Shown one piece after another: positions 8,550-17,260 of a stretch of 64,000 bases of DNA. The stretch is taken from NCBI GenBank assembly GCA_027486405.1, contig JAIXPD010000062.1, positions 85,361-149,360 on the forward strand, written 5' to 3'. A model generated the notes under the pieces. That model made no database searches. It had not been told where the DNA came from and was given only the letters and a program-made list of their open reading frames with translations. The stretch comes from Azospirillum sp. GTDB lineage: Bacteria > Pseudomonadota > Alphaproteobacteria > Azospirillales > Azospirillaceae. The translations under genes and the position numbers were made by a program. Positions within the stretch are counted from its first letter, which is position 1. Every line of letters starts with the position of its first letter.

Positions 8550-9491
8550 TCAGTAACGGACGCGCGGATCGACCACCGCGTACAGCAGATCGACCGACAG
8601 GTTGATGAGGACGTAGATGCCCGAAACGACCAGCAAGGCCCCCTGGATCACCGGGTAATCCCGGCGCAGCACGGCGGACACGATCAGGTTGCCCACACCG
8701 GGCAGGCCGAAGACGGTTTCCGTCACGATGGCCCCGGCGATCATCACGGCGGCGGTCAGGCCGATCACCGTCAGGATCGGGATCATCGCGTTGCGCAGCG
8801 CGTGTTTCAGCACCACGACCAGCGGCGACAGCCCCTTGGCCCGCGCGGTCCGCACGTAATCGTCGCTCAGCACGTCCAGCATGCTGGTGCGGGTGAAGCG
8901 CAGGATCAGGGCGGAGTTGGGGATGCCCAGCGCCACGGCGGGCAGCACCAGATGGCGCAACCGCTCAAGCAGGCTGGCGTCGGGCGGGCCGTACCCGGCG
9001 ACCGGGAACCACGGCAGATCGACGGCCAGATATTTGATGAGGGTCAGGCCGATCCAGAAGCTCGGCACGCTGGCGGCCAGCATGGCGATGCCGATGGCGG
9101 TCTGATCGACCCAGCGCCCGCGCATCGCCGCCGACAGGATGCCGATCGGCACGCCGATGGCCACGGCGATGCTGACCGACATCAGCGTCAGCAGCGCGGT
9201 CAGTTCCGACCGTTCGGCCAGCGCCTGGGCCACGGGCCGGTTGAGGAAGATCGACTGACCCAGATCGAAATGGGCGATCTGGCTGAGATAAATGAGAAAT
9301 TGGCTGTAGAGCGGCTGATCCAGCCCCAAACGGCCGCGCAGGGCGGCGATGTCGTCCGGGGTGGCCGACGATCCCAGCATGACGGCGGCCGGATCGCCCG
9401 GCACGACGCGGGCGATCACAAAGACCACCGCCGCGACGATCAGCATGACCAGCATCATGCCGGCAAGCCGGCGTGCGACGTAAACAAACAT
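8550..9491 (-). CDS. Peptide ABC transporter permease, DppB type
   Basis: 313-aa inner-membrane permease. It starts with the classic DppB N-terminal helix (MFVYVARRLAGMMLVM), then VVPGDPAAVMLG, a large periplasmic loop, and the EAA-type loop with DYVRTARAKGLS. The C-terminus DLLYAVVDPRVRY is typical of the family. A longer reading frame exists upstream, but it runs into the spacer after the binding-protein gene; ATG 9491 is the conserved start. Confidence 0.93.
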   Translation of the reverse strand: MFVYVARRLAGMMLVMLIVAAVVFVIARVVPGDPAAVMLGSSATPDDIAALRGRLGLDQPLYSQFLIYLSQIAHFDLGQSIFLNRPVAQALAERSELTALLTLMSVSIAVAIGVPIGILSAAMRGRWVDQTAIGIAMLAASVPSFWIGLTLIKYLAVDLPWFPVAGYGPPDASLLERLRHLVLPAVALGIPNSALILRFTRTSMLDVLSDDYVRTARAKGLSPLVVVLKHALRNAMIPILTVIGLTAAVMIAGAIVTETVFGLPGVGNLIVSAVLRRDYPVIQGALLVVSGIYVLINLSVDLLYAVVDPRVRY

Positions 9492-9565
9492 GGCTGTGGT
9501 CCCGTCTGTGCGCCCCCCGACCGCCGAAACGGACAGGGGGCGGCAGGGCGTGAAGAAAACGGCCC

Positions 9566-11122
9566 TCAGTTCGACAGTTCGGCGTTCCAGAAGAACGGCC
9601 AGGGGGCCGGGGTGTAGCCCTTCAGCTTGTCGGTGGCGGCGGCGAGGTTGTAGAAGTCGCCGACCTTGATGCTCGGCACCTCGGTGTAGAAGCGGTTCTG
9701 CAAGGCCACCCACTTGTCCTTGCGGGTGTTCGCGTCGGTTTCGCGGTTGAAGGCGGCCAGCGCGTCGCGCTTCTCCGCGCTGTCCCACCAGCCGGGATAG
9801 CTGGGGTTCAGAACGGTGATGAGCGAGGGTTCCGGAACGAAGGTGTGATAGGTGAAAAAGGCGTCCCACGCCTTTTCGTCGCCGCGTTTTTGCAGCAGCG
9901 TCGCCCAATCCAACACCTGCAAATCCACCGTGAAGCCCGCCGCCTGCAACTGGGCCTGGGCGACCAGGCTCATCTTGTAGAGGAAGTCATACTGGGTGGA
10001 GGTCATGATGCGGATCGGCTCGCCCTTGTACCCCGCCGTCTTGCGCAGTTCGGCGGCCTTTTTCGGGCTGCCTTCGCGGTAGGGCTTGGCGCTGGCCGCG
10101 TCGTAATAGGGTGTGCCCTGGCTGTAGATCGACCCTTCGGCGGCGAAAAAGGCCGGATCGCCGAAGCCGGCCAGCATCATGTCGCTGGGGCCGACCGCCG
10201 CCAGCACCGCTTGACGCAGAGTCTGGTTGGCCATGACGCCGGTCTTGGTGTTCATGATCATCAGCGGAAAGCCGAAGGGCTTGACGATCACCGGCTTGAC
10301 GCTGGTCGAATTTTTGAAGCGCCCCAGCATTTCGGCGGGCAGGCTGTCGGCGAACTGGTACTGACCGGCCAGCATCCCGGCCACGCGGGTGGCGGCGTTG
10401 GGGACCGGGACGAAGCGCACCTCGCCGATCTTGGCCGCGCGCGCGCCGCCATAGCCGCTCGCCGGGCCGGTGGGGGAGGCGTAACCGTCAAAACGAACCA
10501 AACGGATGTGCTGGTCGGGCTTGTGTTCCAACAGCTTGTAGGGGCCGGTGCCGATGAATTGCTTCAACGGTGCGGCCCCGTCGACGACGCCGCGCGGAAC
10601 GATGGCGGCGGCCCCGTTGCTCATCGCCAGCAGCGACAGCAGCGGGGTGTAGGGTTCCTTCAGCGTCAGGGTGACGGTGGTCGGGTTGGTGACGGCGATG
10701 GCCTCGATCATCGGGGCGACGCTCTTGCCGCGCGGCGACAGCTTGGTCCAGCGTTCCAGCGACGCGGCCACATCCTCGGCGGTCATGGCGCTGCCGTCGT
10801 GGAAGGTCACGCCGGTGCGCAGCGGAAAGGCGTAGCTCTTGCCATCCGCGCCGATGGTCGGCAGGGCCGAGGCGAGCAGCGGCGTCACCTTCCATTCGGC
10901 GTCGAAGGTGTAAAGCGTCTCGAACACATGCTGCGTGATGATGCTGACGAGGTCGGAGGTGACGCCGACGGGGTCGAGCGTGGGCGGTTCGCCAATCGTC
11001 GCCACCGTGACGACGGAGGACGGCTGCTGCGCCAGCGCGACGCCGACCGGCGTGGCAACGGCGCTGGCCAGCAACGTGGCCCCCAGCAAGGTGGTGTGCA
11101 GGCTACGGGTGAACGGCTTCAT
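9566..11122 (-). CDS. Periplasmic peptide-binding protein of ABC transporter (DppA/OppA family)
   Basis: 518-aa extracytoplasmic solute-binding protein, family 5. A signal peptide covers roughly residues 1-31 (ends VALAQQ). The mature part has the family's opening (IGEPPTLDPVG) and the YNLAA C-terminal region. Start ATG 11122 is preceded by GGAGGGGAG. As first gene of the operon it defines what is imported; the deacylase, RidA and PLP enzyme downstream suggest acylated D-amino acids or D-residue-containing peptides, but binding specificity cannot be read from sequence. Confidence 0.93.
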   Translation of the reverse strand: MKPFTRSLHTTLLGATLLASAVATPVGVALAQQPSSVVTVATIGEPPTLDPVGVTSDLVSIITQHVFETLYTFDAEWKVTPLLASALPTIGADGKSYAFPLRTGVTFHDGSAMTAEDVAASLERWTKLSPRGKSVAPMIEAIAVTNPTTVTLTLKEPYTPLLSLLAMSNGAAAIVPRGVVDGAAPLKQFIGTGPYKLLEHKPDQHIRLVRFDGYASPTGPASGYGGARAAKIGEVRFVPVPNAATRVAGMLAGQYQFADSLPAEMLGRFKNSTSVKPVIVKPFGFPLMIMNTKTGVMANQTLRQAVLAAVGPSDMMLAGFGDPAFFAAEGSIYSQGTPYYDAASAKPYREGSPKKAAELRKTAGYKGEPIRIMTSTQYDFLYKMSLVAQAQLQAAGFTVDLQVLDWATLLQKRGDEKAWDAFFTYHTFVPEPSLITVLNPSYPGWWDSAEKRDALAAFNRETDANTRKDKWVALQNRFYTEVPSIKVGDFYNLAAATDKLKGYTPAPWPFFWNAELSN

Positions 11123-11227
11123 CGAGACTCCCCTCCGCGTGATGGACCGGCGCTGTGGCGCGGTGTGCGTGCCGTCCGGCGCTTCCCTGGCTGTCCGTTT
11201 CGGTCTTGCCGCTCTCCAGAGCAGAAA

Positions 11228-11285
11228 TCCGATATTTCGGACATTGATCTTGTATTCCGGACAAACAGACGGTATATCGGACAAA
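11228..11285. promoter_or_regulatory. Putative IclR operator: three repeats at 20-bp steps
   Basis: CGGACA occurs at 11238, 11258 and 11278, exactly 20 bp apart, each preceded by an AT-rich stretch (GATATTT, GTATTC, GTATAT). The first copy is also half of an inverted repeat TCCGA-N4-TCGGA (11228-11241). This lies between the divergent transporter operon and the IclR-family gene. Some IclR proteins (for example PcaU) bind a palindrome plus an extra direct repeat; the layout here is similar, with double spacing. Confidence 0.65.
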
Positions 11286-11391
11286 GAGCGCTCGCAAGCC
11301 GAAAATGCGCGTGCTAAGCAATAAGCGTCATCGTCCTGTCACAGCCGGGGCGGGGCGGTGGATTCACAGGTGGGCAAGCGGGACGGGCGGC

Positions 11392-12192
11392 ATGACGGCG
11401 GAACGGGTGATGGACAAGGCAGCCGGGCAGGCAATGGGGCAGGCAACCGCGACCGCGCGCGCGCGCGGCATCGACCGGGTGATCGCGTTGATGGAGCATC
11501 TGCACCGGTTGCGCGCACCCGCCCGCATCGCCGACATCGCGCGGGACACCGGCACGCCGCGTTCCACCGTGTATGAGCTGGTGAACACGCTGGTGGAGGC
11601 GCGCTGGCTGGAAACCCGGGACGAGGACGGGACGGTGTTTTTCGGCCCGGCCATGCATTATTACGGCAGCGACTACCTCAACAGCGTCGATCTGATCCGC
11701 AAGGCCCGGCGCGAGGTGAACCACCTGGCCGAGGTCATCGGCGAGACGGCGCAATTCTGCATGTTGGACGGGAACAAGTATCTGGTGGTGCTGAACGAGC
11801 CGGGGCGGCGGATGTTCCGCATCAGCTCCGACATCGGCATCAAGGTGCCGATCCCCTGGACGGCGTCGGGCCGTCTGCTGGTCGACCACATGGGGCCGGA
11901 CGAGATTCGCGCCTTCATCCCGGAAGAGGATTTCACCTTGCCCGACGGCCGCCGCATCGTGGAGGAGGAGTTCCTGCGCGACATGGCCGCCGCGCGCGAG
12001 GCGGGCTATGTCCGCACCACCGGGCTGGTGGACCGCTTCACCACCTGCATGGCCGCCCCGGTGCGCGACACCCAGGGCCGATGCATCGCCACCATCTGCT
12101 TCGTCGTTCCCGCCGACACCGACGCCGACGAGCAAAACGCGATGATCGAGGCGCTGAAGGACAGCGCGGGCAAACTGTCGATGGCGCGCTGA
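11392..12192 (+). CDS. IclR-family transcriptional regulator
   Basis: 266 aa. The N-terminal winged helix-turn-helix (IADIARDTGTPRSTVYELVNTL) is followed by the IclR effector-binding domain (from about FFGPAMHYYG; conserved Cys-containing AETAQFCMLDG-like segment and the C-terminal FVVPADTDADE). It is divergent from the D-amino acid/peptide operon and is the obvious candidate regulator, with the effector perhaps a D-amino acid or acyl-D-amino acid. ATG 11392 is chosen for length; ATG 11410 is also possible, and the far upstream ATG 11305 would run across the operator region and is unlikely. Confidence 0.9.
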   Translation: MTAERVMDKAAGQAMGQATATARARGIDRVIALMEHLHRLRAPARIADIARDTGTPRSTVYELVNTLVEARWLETRDEDGTVFFGPAMHYYGSDYLNSVDLIRKARREVNHLAEVIGETAQFCMLDGNKYLVVLNEPGRRMFRISSDIGIKVPIPWTASGRLLVDHMGPDEIRAFIPEEDFTLPDGRRIVEEEFLRDMAAAREAGYVRTTGLVDRFTTCMAAPVRDTQGRCIATICFVVPADTDADEQNAMIEALKDSAGKLSMAR

Positions 12193-12231
12193 GGGGGTGA
12201 ACGGTGAGGGGCGTGAAGGAGGCGGGTCCGT

Positions 12232-12729
12232 TTACCCGGCGGCGATCCGATGGCGGGCGCGGTCGCGGCGATCGATCACGGTTTCAATGCGTCCCTGAGC
12301 GGTCAAGGTGATTTCCGCCAGCAGCAGCCCGTCATCGGGTGGCGTGGCGCTGGCGCTGATCTGGGCGCTGGCGGCCAGGTTCTTTACGCTCGGCATTACG
12401 GGCGGTTGGTCTTTGACCGGAAACGAGAGATGCACAAAGCAGGACCCGGCAAGCCCTGACGGCAGCGCCAGATCCGGGCTGCCGTCGGTGCGCAGCAGAA
12501 AGCGGCCCTGCGCATCAAAGCCGCCACCGCTCGCAACGGTCAGTGTCTGTTCATCCTTTTTGTCCACCGCCAAACCATCCAGAACCCCCGCCGTGTAGAG
12601 CATGCGGTTTTGCAGCGCGTTCCAGGTCAGAAAGAACCGCTGCTCCAGCGCCATGTGCTCGGCGGTCAGGAGCATGCCGTTGCCGTAATCCAGGCAATAG
12701 GCGCTGTCGGAGGGAATGGCGTTGGGCAT
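12232..12729 (-). CDS. Hypothetical protein with contractile-injection-like N-terminus
   Basis: 165 aa, not recognised as a named family. It has no signal peptide or membrane span. Residues ~12-52 (LDYGNGMLLTAEHM, LEQRF, LQNRMLYTAGVLDGL) resemble the start of proteins found in phage-tail-like and contractile injection clusters, where a 'GxLLTAxDFxxEQxY' then 'NRxLHGxGVVxGL' pattern is common. The rest is a short beta-rich segment ending at DRRDRARHRIAAG. No other tail genes are nearby, so this is an orphan or a remnant. It is convergent with iclR and follows glmS on the same strand across a tandem-repeat spacer. The family link is weak inference. Confidence 0.6.
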   Translation of the reverse strand: MPNAIPSDSAYCLDYGNGMLLTAEHMALEQRFFLTWNALQNRMLYTAGVLDGLAVDKKDEQTLTVASGGGFDAQGRFLLRTDGSPDLALPSGLAGSCFVHLSFPVKDQPPVMPSVKNLAASAQISASATPPDDGLLLAEITLTAQGRIETVIDRRDRARHRIAAG

Positions 12730-12780
12730 GATGGGGGGCGCTTCCGCTGGTGTCGATTATGATGCCAAAGCTCACATCCC

Positions 12781-12855
12781 AATGATGTTTTGGCCAGTGA
12801 TGTTTGGGCCAGTGATGTTTGGGCCAGTGATGTTTTGGCCAATGATGTTTGCCAT
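12781..12855. repeat. 15-bp tandem repeat, five copies
   Basis: Five back-to-back 15-base units of the form ARTGATGTTTKGGCC fill 75 bases exactly; the two inner copies at 12796 and 12811 are identical. The array starts two bases after the end of glmS (stop at 12858 on the minus strand) and lies before the downstream 165-residue gene. Confidence 0.9.
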
Positions 12856-12857
12856 CA

Positions 12858-14684
12858 TCACTCCACGGTGACGCTTTTGGCCAGATTGCGCGGCTGGTCC
12901 ACGTCCGTGCCCTTCAGCACCGCCGTGTGATAGGCCAGCAACTGCACCGGGATGGCGTAGAGCAGCGGGGCGACCAGCGGGTCGCAGGCGGGCAGTTCGA
13001 CCGACCAGCGGACGCTGTCGCCCAGCTTGGCGATGCCGTTCTTGTCGGCCAGCAGCAGCACTTTGCCGGATCGGGCGCAGACCTCCTGCACGTTGGACAC
13101 GACCTTTTCGAACAGGTGGTCGGACGGGACCAGCACGATCACCGGCACGTGATCGTCGATCAGCGCGATGGGGCCGTGCTTCAACTCGCCCGCCGCGTAG
13201 CCTTCGGCGTGGATGTAGCTGATTTCCTTCAGCTTCAGCGCGCCCTCCAGCGCCAACGGGTACATCGCCCCCCGGCCCAGATAGAGCACGTCGCGCGAGG
13301 CCGCCAACTCCTGCGCCAGTTCCTTCAGACGCTCGTCATGGGCGAGCACGCTGGCGGCCAGCGCCGGAACCTCGCGCAGGGCGTGGGCGATGGCCTGCAT
13401 GCGTTCCGGCGGGATGGCCCCACGGGCGCGCCCGACGGTCACGGCCAGGCAGGCCAGCGTGGTCAATTGGGTGGTGAAGGCCTTGGTCGAGGCGACGCCG
13501 ATCTCCGGCCCGGCCATGGTGTAGAGCACCGCGTCGGATTCGCGCGCGATGGTGCTTTCCGGGGAATTGACGATGGACAGGATCTTTTGGCCTTGCCGCT
13601 TGCAGTAACGCAGGGCCTCCAGCGTGTCCAAGGTTTCGCCCGATTGCGAAATGAAGATGGCGACGCCACCCTCCGGCAGCGGCGCTTCGCGGTAACGGAA
13701 CTCCGACGCGATGTCGACCTCGACCGGGATGCGGGCCAGCGTTTCGAACCAGTATTTGGCGACGAACCCGGCGTAATAGGCCGTGCCGCAGGCGACGATG
13801 GTCAGCTTGGTGGCTTTGGCCACGTCAAAGGGAAAATCCGGCAGCGCGATGCAATCGTTCACAGGGTTGATGTAGGCGTTCAGCGTGTCGCCGATCACCT
13901 GGGGTTGTTCGTAGATTTCCTTCAGCATGTAATGGCGGTAGCCATCCTTGCCGATCAGCGCGCCCGACACCGCCGTGGTCTTCACCGGCCGGTGCACCAC
14001 GGCGTCGGTGGCGTCGTGCACCACGGCGTCGCTGCGGCTGACCACCACCCAATCGCCGTCTTCCAGATAGCAGATGCGGTTGGTCAGCGGGGCCAGCGCG
14101 AAGGCGTCGGAGGCCAGATACATTTCGCCATCGCCATAACCGACGGCCAGCGGCGTGCCGTGGCGCGCGCCGATCATCAGCTCATGCTCGCCCGCGAAGA
14201 TGACGACCAGGGAGAACGCTCCGGTGAAGCGCTTGAACGCCTTGGCCGACGCGTCCACCGGCGACAGCCCTTCGGCGTCCATGTAGTGGGTGATGAGCTG
14301 GGGGATGACTTCGGAATCGGTCACGCTTTCGAAGACGCAGCCGTGGCCGATCAACTCCTCCTTCAACTCACGGTAATTTTCGATGATGCCGTTGTGGACG
14401 ACGGCGACGCGCGGGGTGGCGTGCGGGTGGGCGTTGGTTTCGGTCGGCCCGCCATGGGTGGCCCAACGGGTGTGGCCGATGCCGACGGTCCCGGTCAACG
14501 GCGCGTCGCGCAGGCGGGCGTCCAGATTCAGCAGCTTGCCTTCGGCGCGGCGGCGTTCGATGCGGTCGCCGACCAGCGTGGCGACACCGGCGCTGTCATA
14601 GCCGCGATACTCCAGACGGCGCAGGCCGTCCACCAGCCGGGGGGTGGCGTCGTGGATCCCGTTGATGCCGATGATGCCGCACAT
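12858..14684 (-). CDS. glmS: Glutamine-fructose-6-phosphate aminotransferase (isomerizing)
   Basis: Makes glucosamine-6-phosphate from fructose-6-phosphate and glutamine, first step of UDP-GlcNAc synthesis. 608 aa, the expected length. The Ntn glutaminase domain starts MCGIIG with Cys2 as nucleophile; two SIS isomerase domains follow (FISQSGETLDT; PEIGVASTKAFTTQ). The C-terminus is PRNLAKSVTVE, the conserved ending. It follows glmU by 61 bases on the same strand, so the two steps around GlcN-1-P are co-transcribed. No glmS ribozyme-like structure is apparent upstream. Confidence 0.98.
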   Translation of the reverse strand: MCGIIGINGIHDATPRLVDGLRRLEYRGYDSAGVATLVGDRIERRRAEGKLLNLDARLRDAPLTGTVGIGHTRWATHGGPTETNAHPHATPRVAVVHNGIIENYRELKEELIGHGCVFESVTDSEVIPQLITHYMDAEGLSPVDASAKAFKRFTGAFSLVVIFAGEHELMIGARHGTPLAVGYGDGEMYLASDAFALAPLTNRICYLEDGDWVVVSRSDAVVHDATDAVVHRPVKTTAVSGALIGKDGYRHYMLKEIYEQPQVIGDTLNAYINPVNDCIALPDFPFDVAKATKLTIVACGTAYYAGFVAKYWFETLARIPVEVDIASEFRYREAPLPEGGVAIFISQSGETLDTLEALRYCKRQGQKILSIVNSPESTIARESDAVLYTMAGPEIGVASTKAFTTQLTTLACLAVTVGRARGAIPPERMQAIAHALREVPALAASVLAHDERLKELAQELAASRDVLYLGRGAMYPLALEGALKLKEISYIHAEGYAAGELKHGPIALIDDHVPVIVLVPSDHLFEKVVSNVQEVCARSGKVLLLADKNGIAKLGDSVRWSVELPACDPLVAPLLYAIPVQLLAYHTAVLKGTDVDQPRNLAKSVTVE

Positions 14685-14745
14685 GGGATGTCTCCTGAAT
14701 CAAAGGTCGTTTGGGGCTTGGGGGATACCGGAAACGGGCGCGCGG

Positions 14746-16098
14746 TTACGCCTTCGCCGCCTTTTCCGCCCGCTTGCGCTCGCGGAAGCGCTTGGCCCAG
14801 CCCGCGTAGGATTTTTGGGCAGCGCGGGAGACGACCAGGGCGTCGCCCTCCACGGCCGAGGTCACGACACTGCCCGCGCCGACGATGGCCCCGTCGCCGA
14901 TCGCCACCGGGGCAACCAGGGCGCTGTTGGAGCCGATGAAGGCCCCGGCCCCGATGTCGGTGTGGTACTTGCCGAAACCGTCATAGTTGCAGGTGATCGT
15001 TCCCGCCCCGATGTTGGCCTTCGCCCCAACGCGGGCGTCGCCGATGTAGCTCAAATGGTTGACCTTGGCCCCAGCCTCGACCGTCGCGTTCTTGATCTCC
15101 ACGAAATTGCCGATGTGGGCGTCGGCACCGATGGCCGCACCGGGGCGCAGGCGGGCGTAGGGGCCGATCACCGCGCCGCGTTCGACACGGGTCTGTTCCA
15201 GATGGCAGAAGGGTTTGATCTCCACCCCATCCTCCACCACCACGCCCGGCCCGAACACGACATGCGCGCCGACCACCACGTCGCGGCCCAGCCGGGTGTC
15301 GTGGCTGAACAGGGTGCTGTCGGGGTCGCACAGGGTCGCCCCATTGTCCATCGCCGCCTTGCGCAGACGGCGTTGCATCAGCCGTTCCACCTCCGCCAGC
15401 TCGGCGCGGGAGTTGACGCCGACCACCTCGGCGGGGGCTGCCTCCACCACGGCGCAGGACATGCCGGACACCCGCGCGATCTGCACGACGTCGGTCAGGT
15501 AAAACTCGTTCTTGGCGTTGCTGTTGCCGACGCGCCCGATCAGATCGAACATCCGGGCACCGTCAAAGGCCATCAGCCCGGCGTTGCACAGCGTCACCGC
15601 GCGCTCCTCCGCGCTGGCGTCGAGATGCTCGACGATCTTTTCCAGCCCCCCGCGCGCGTTCAGGATCAGGCGGCCATAGGCACCGGGATCGTCCGGGCGC
15701 ATGCCCAGAACCACCACCGCCGGGTCGTTGGCCTGCCGACGGGCGGCCACCATGGCGCGCAGCGTGTCGGGCGTGACCAACGGCGTGTCGCCATACAGCA
15801 CCACCACGTCGCCGGTGAAGCCTTCCAACAGGCCGAAGGCGGCGCGCACGGCGTCGGCGGTCCCGCGCTGCTCCTGCTGCACGGCGGTGGGGTAGGGGGC
15901 GACGGCGGCGGCCACGCTGTCCATCCCCGGCCCGACGACGACGACGACGTGATCGGGATCCAGCGCCTTTACCGCGGCCAGCACATGCCCGACCATCGGC
16001 CGCCCGGCCACGCGGTGCAAAACCTTTGGCAAATCGGACTTCATGCGGGTTCCCTTGCCAGCGGCGAGGATCACGCAAGCGAGCGGACGATGGGCCAT
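14746..16098 (-). CDS. glmU: Bifunctional GlcN-1-P acetyltransferase / GlcNAc-1-P uridyltransferase
   Basis: 450 aa. The N-terminal nucleotidyltransferase motif LAAGKGTRMKSDLPKVLH is at about residues 11-28. The C-terminal half is a left-handed beta-helix of hexapeptide repeats (GPGVVVEDGVEIKP onwards; IGAGTITCNYDGFGKYHT is the acetyltransferase signature). It supplies UDP-GlcNAc for peptidoglycan and lipopolysaccharide. ATG 16098 is the conserved start (MAHRPLACVIL); the longer upstream frame is not homologous. First gene of the glmU-glmS unit, divergent from gph. Confidence 0.97.
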   Translation of the reverse strand: MAHRPLACVILAAGKGTRMKSDLPKVLHRVAGRPMVGHVLAAVKALDPDHVVVVVGPGMDSVAAAVAPYPTAVQQEQRGTADAVRAAFGLLEGFTGDVVVLYGDTPLVTPDTLRAMVAARRQANDPAVVVLGMRPDDPGAYGRLILNARGGLEKIVEHLDASAEERAVTLCNAGLMAFDGARMFDLIGRVGNSNAKNEFYLTDVVQIARVSGMSCAVVEAAPAEVVGVNSRAELAEVERLMQRRLRKAAMDNGATLCDPDSTLFSHDTRLGRDVVVGAHVVFGPGVVVEDGVEIKPFCHLEQTRVERGAVIGPYARLRPGAAIGADAHIGNFVEIKNATVEAGAKVNHLSYIGDARVGAKANIGAGTITCNYDGFGKYHTDIGAGAFIGSNSALVAPVAIGDGAIVGAGSVVTSAVEGDALVVSRAAQKSYAGWAKRFRERKRAEKAAKA

Positions 16099-16210
16099 GG
16101 GGATCTTCCTGATGGTGCCGTGTGTTGGGTGGGGCGGGCGATGACGCGGTGCGGAACCCGCCATGGCCTTCATGTGCCACAGCCGATGCGGTCGGCCCAA
16201 GTCAACTTTT

Positions 16211-16225
16211 ATGACAGCCTGTCAT
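16211..16225. promoter_or_regulatory. Perfect palindrome between glmU and gph
   Basis: ATGACAG-C-CTGTCAT is a perfect 7+1+7 inverted repeat in the 274-base divergent spacer, 113 bases before glmU and 148 before gph. Size and symmetry suit a dimeric repressor (GntR/TetR-like) site. The binding protein is not identifiable here. Confidence 0.5.
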
Positions 16226-16372
16226 AGACTGTGGTTTTTCTCCGTGACCCGTCCCGCCGGATCGGGCGGATGGTGGGATGGACCCGTGCCGACAGCGCAT
16301 GGTTGGGCGCGCGAAAGCTGTGATAGGACGGGTACGTTGACGTGGATTCCCTCATCCCAGCTGGGGCTTGCG

Positions 16373-17056
16373 ATGCCGTTTCCCTTTTCCGCTCTGGTTT
16401 TCGACCTTGATGGCACCTTGATCGACAGCGCGCCCGACATGACGCGCGTGCTGAACCGGACCTTGGCCGCGTTTGATCGATCGGCGCTGACCGAGGCGCA
16501 GGTGCGCACCATGATCGGCGATGGTTCCGCCATGCTGGTTCGTCAGGCTTTCGCCGCCACCGGCGACGCGCTGGACGACGCGACGGTGCAGCCGGTGCTG
16601 CGCCATTACCTCGACCGCTATTTCGAGGATGAGGAGGCTTCGGCCCTCTATCCCGGCGTCACCGACACGCTGACGGCGCTGGCCGAACGCGGCGTGCGCC
16701 TGGGGCTGTGCACCAACAAGCCGGAGCGGATCAGCCGCAAGCTGCTGGACGCGCTGGGTTTGGCCCATCTGTTCGTGGCGGTGGCCGGAGGCGACACGCT
16801 GCCGGTGAAAAAACCCGACGGACGGCATCTGGGCTGGGTGCTGGAGCGGTTGGGCCGCGACGGGCAGGCCCCGGCGCGGGCGGCGATGATCGGCGACAAC
16901 GGCAACGATGTGAAGGCGGCGCGCGCCGTCGGCGTGCCGGTGGTGGCGATGAGCTATGGCTACCCCCGCATGCCGGTGGAGGAGTTGGGGGCGGACGTGA
17001 TCCTGGACCATTTCGCCGATCTGCCCGCCGCGCTGGAGCGTCTGGCGCTGGGTTGA
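16373..17056 (+). CDS. gph: Phosphoglycolate phosphatase-type HAD hydrolase
   Basis: 227 aa HAD-superfamily phosphatase. Motif I FDLDGTLID gives nucleophile Asp11 and acid/base Asp13; motif II is LCTNKP; motif III Lys is in PVKKPDG; motif IV is MIGDNGNDVKAAR. The family removes phosphate from 2-phosphoglycolate, arising from DNA repair or oxygenase side reactions. ATG 16373 is preceded by GGGG; the frame stays open upstream but without homology. Substrate is assigned by family resemblance, and another small phosphosugar is possible. Confidence 0.88.
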   Translation: MPFPFSALVFDLDGTLIDSAPDMTRVLNRTLAAFDRSALTEAQVRTMIGDGSAMLVRQAFAATGDALDDATVQPVLRHYLDRYFEDEEASALYPGVTDTLTALAERGVRLGLCTNKPERISRKLLDALGLAHLFVAVAGGDTLPVKKPDGRHLGWVLERLGRDGQAPARAAMIGDNGNDVKAARAVGVPVVAMSYGYPRMPVEELGADVILDHFADLPAALERLALG

Positions 17057-17260
17057 TCGCGTTTTGCGCGTGACGATCCCATTGATGCCGCTCGCAACGA
17101 GTGACAGTGGCCGCATTGATGATGTGGTTACTGCGGCGTTATCCCTTTGGCCTGTGTGGCTATCCCTTCGGTGAGCGGACCTGTGCATCAGCATGCGATA
17201 ATATTCTGATGTGAGCGACGGCACGCGCGCCGCCGCTCCTCGGAATCGGGAGTGCTGGCC

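Noticed and set aside
12781..12855. CRISPR-like array
   Set aside because: Units are only 15 bp with no spacers between them and no cas genes nearby; it is a simple tandem repeat.
14685..14745. glmS ribozyme or riboswitch upstream of glmS
   Set aside because: The spacer is only 61 bases and shows no suitable structure; such ribozymes are known from Firmicutes.
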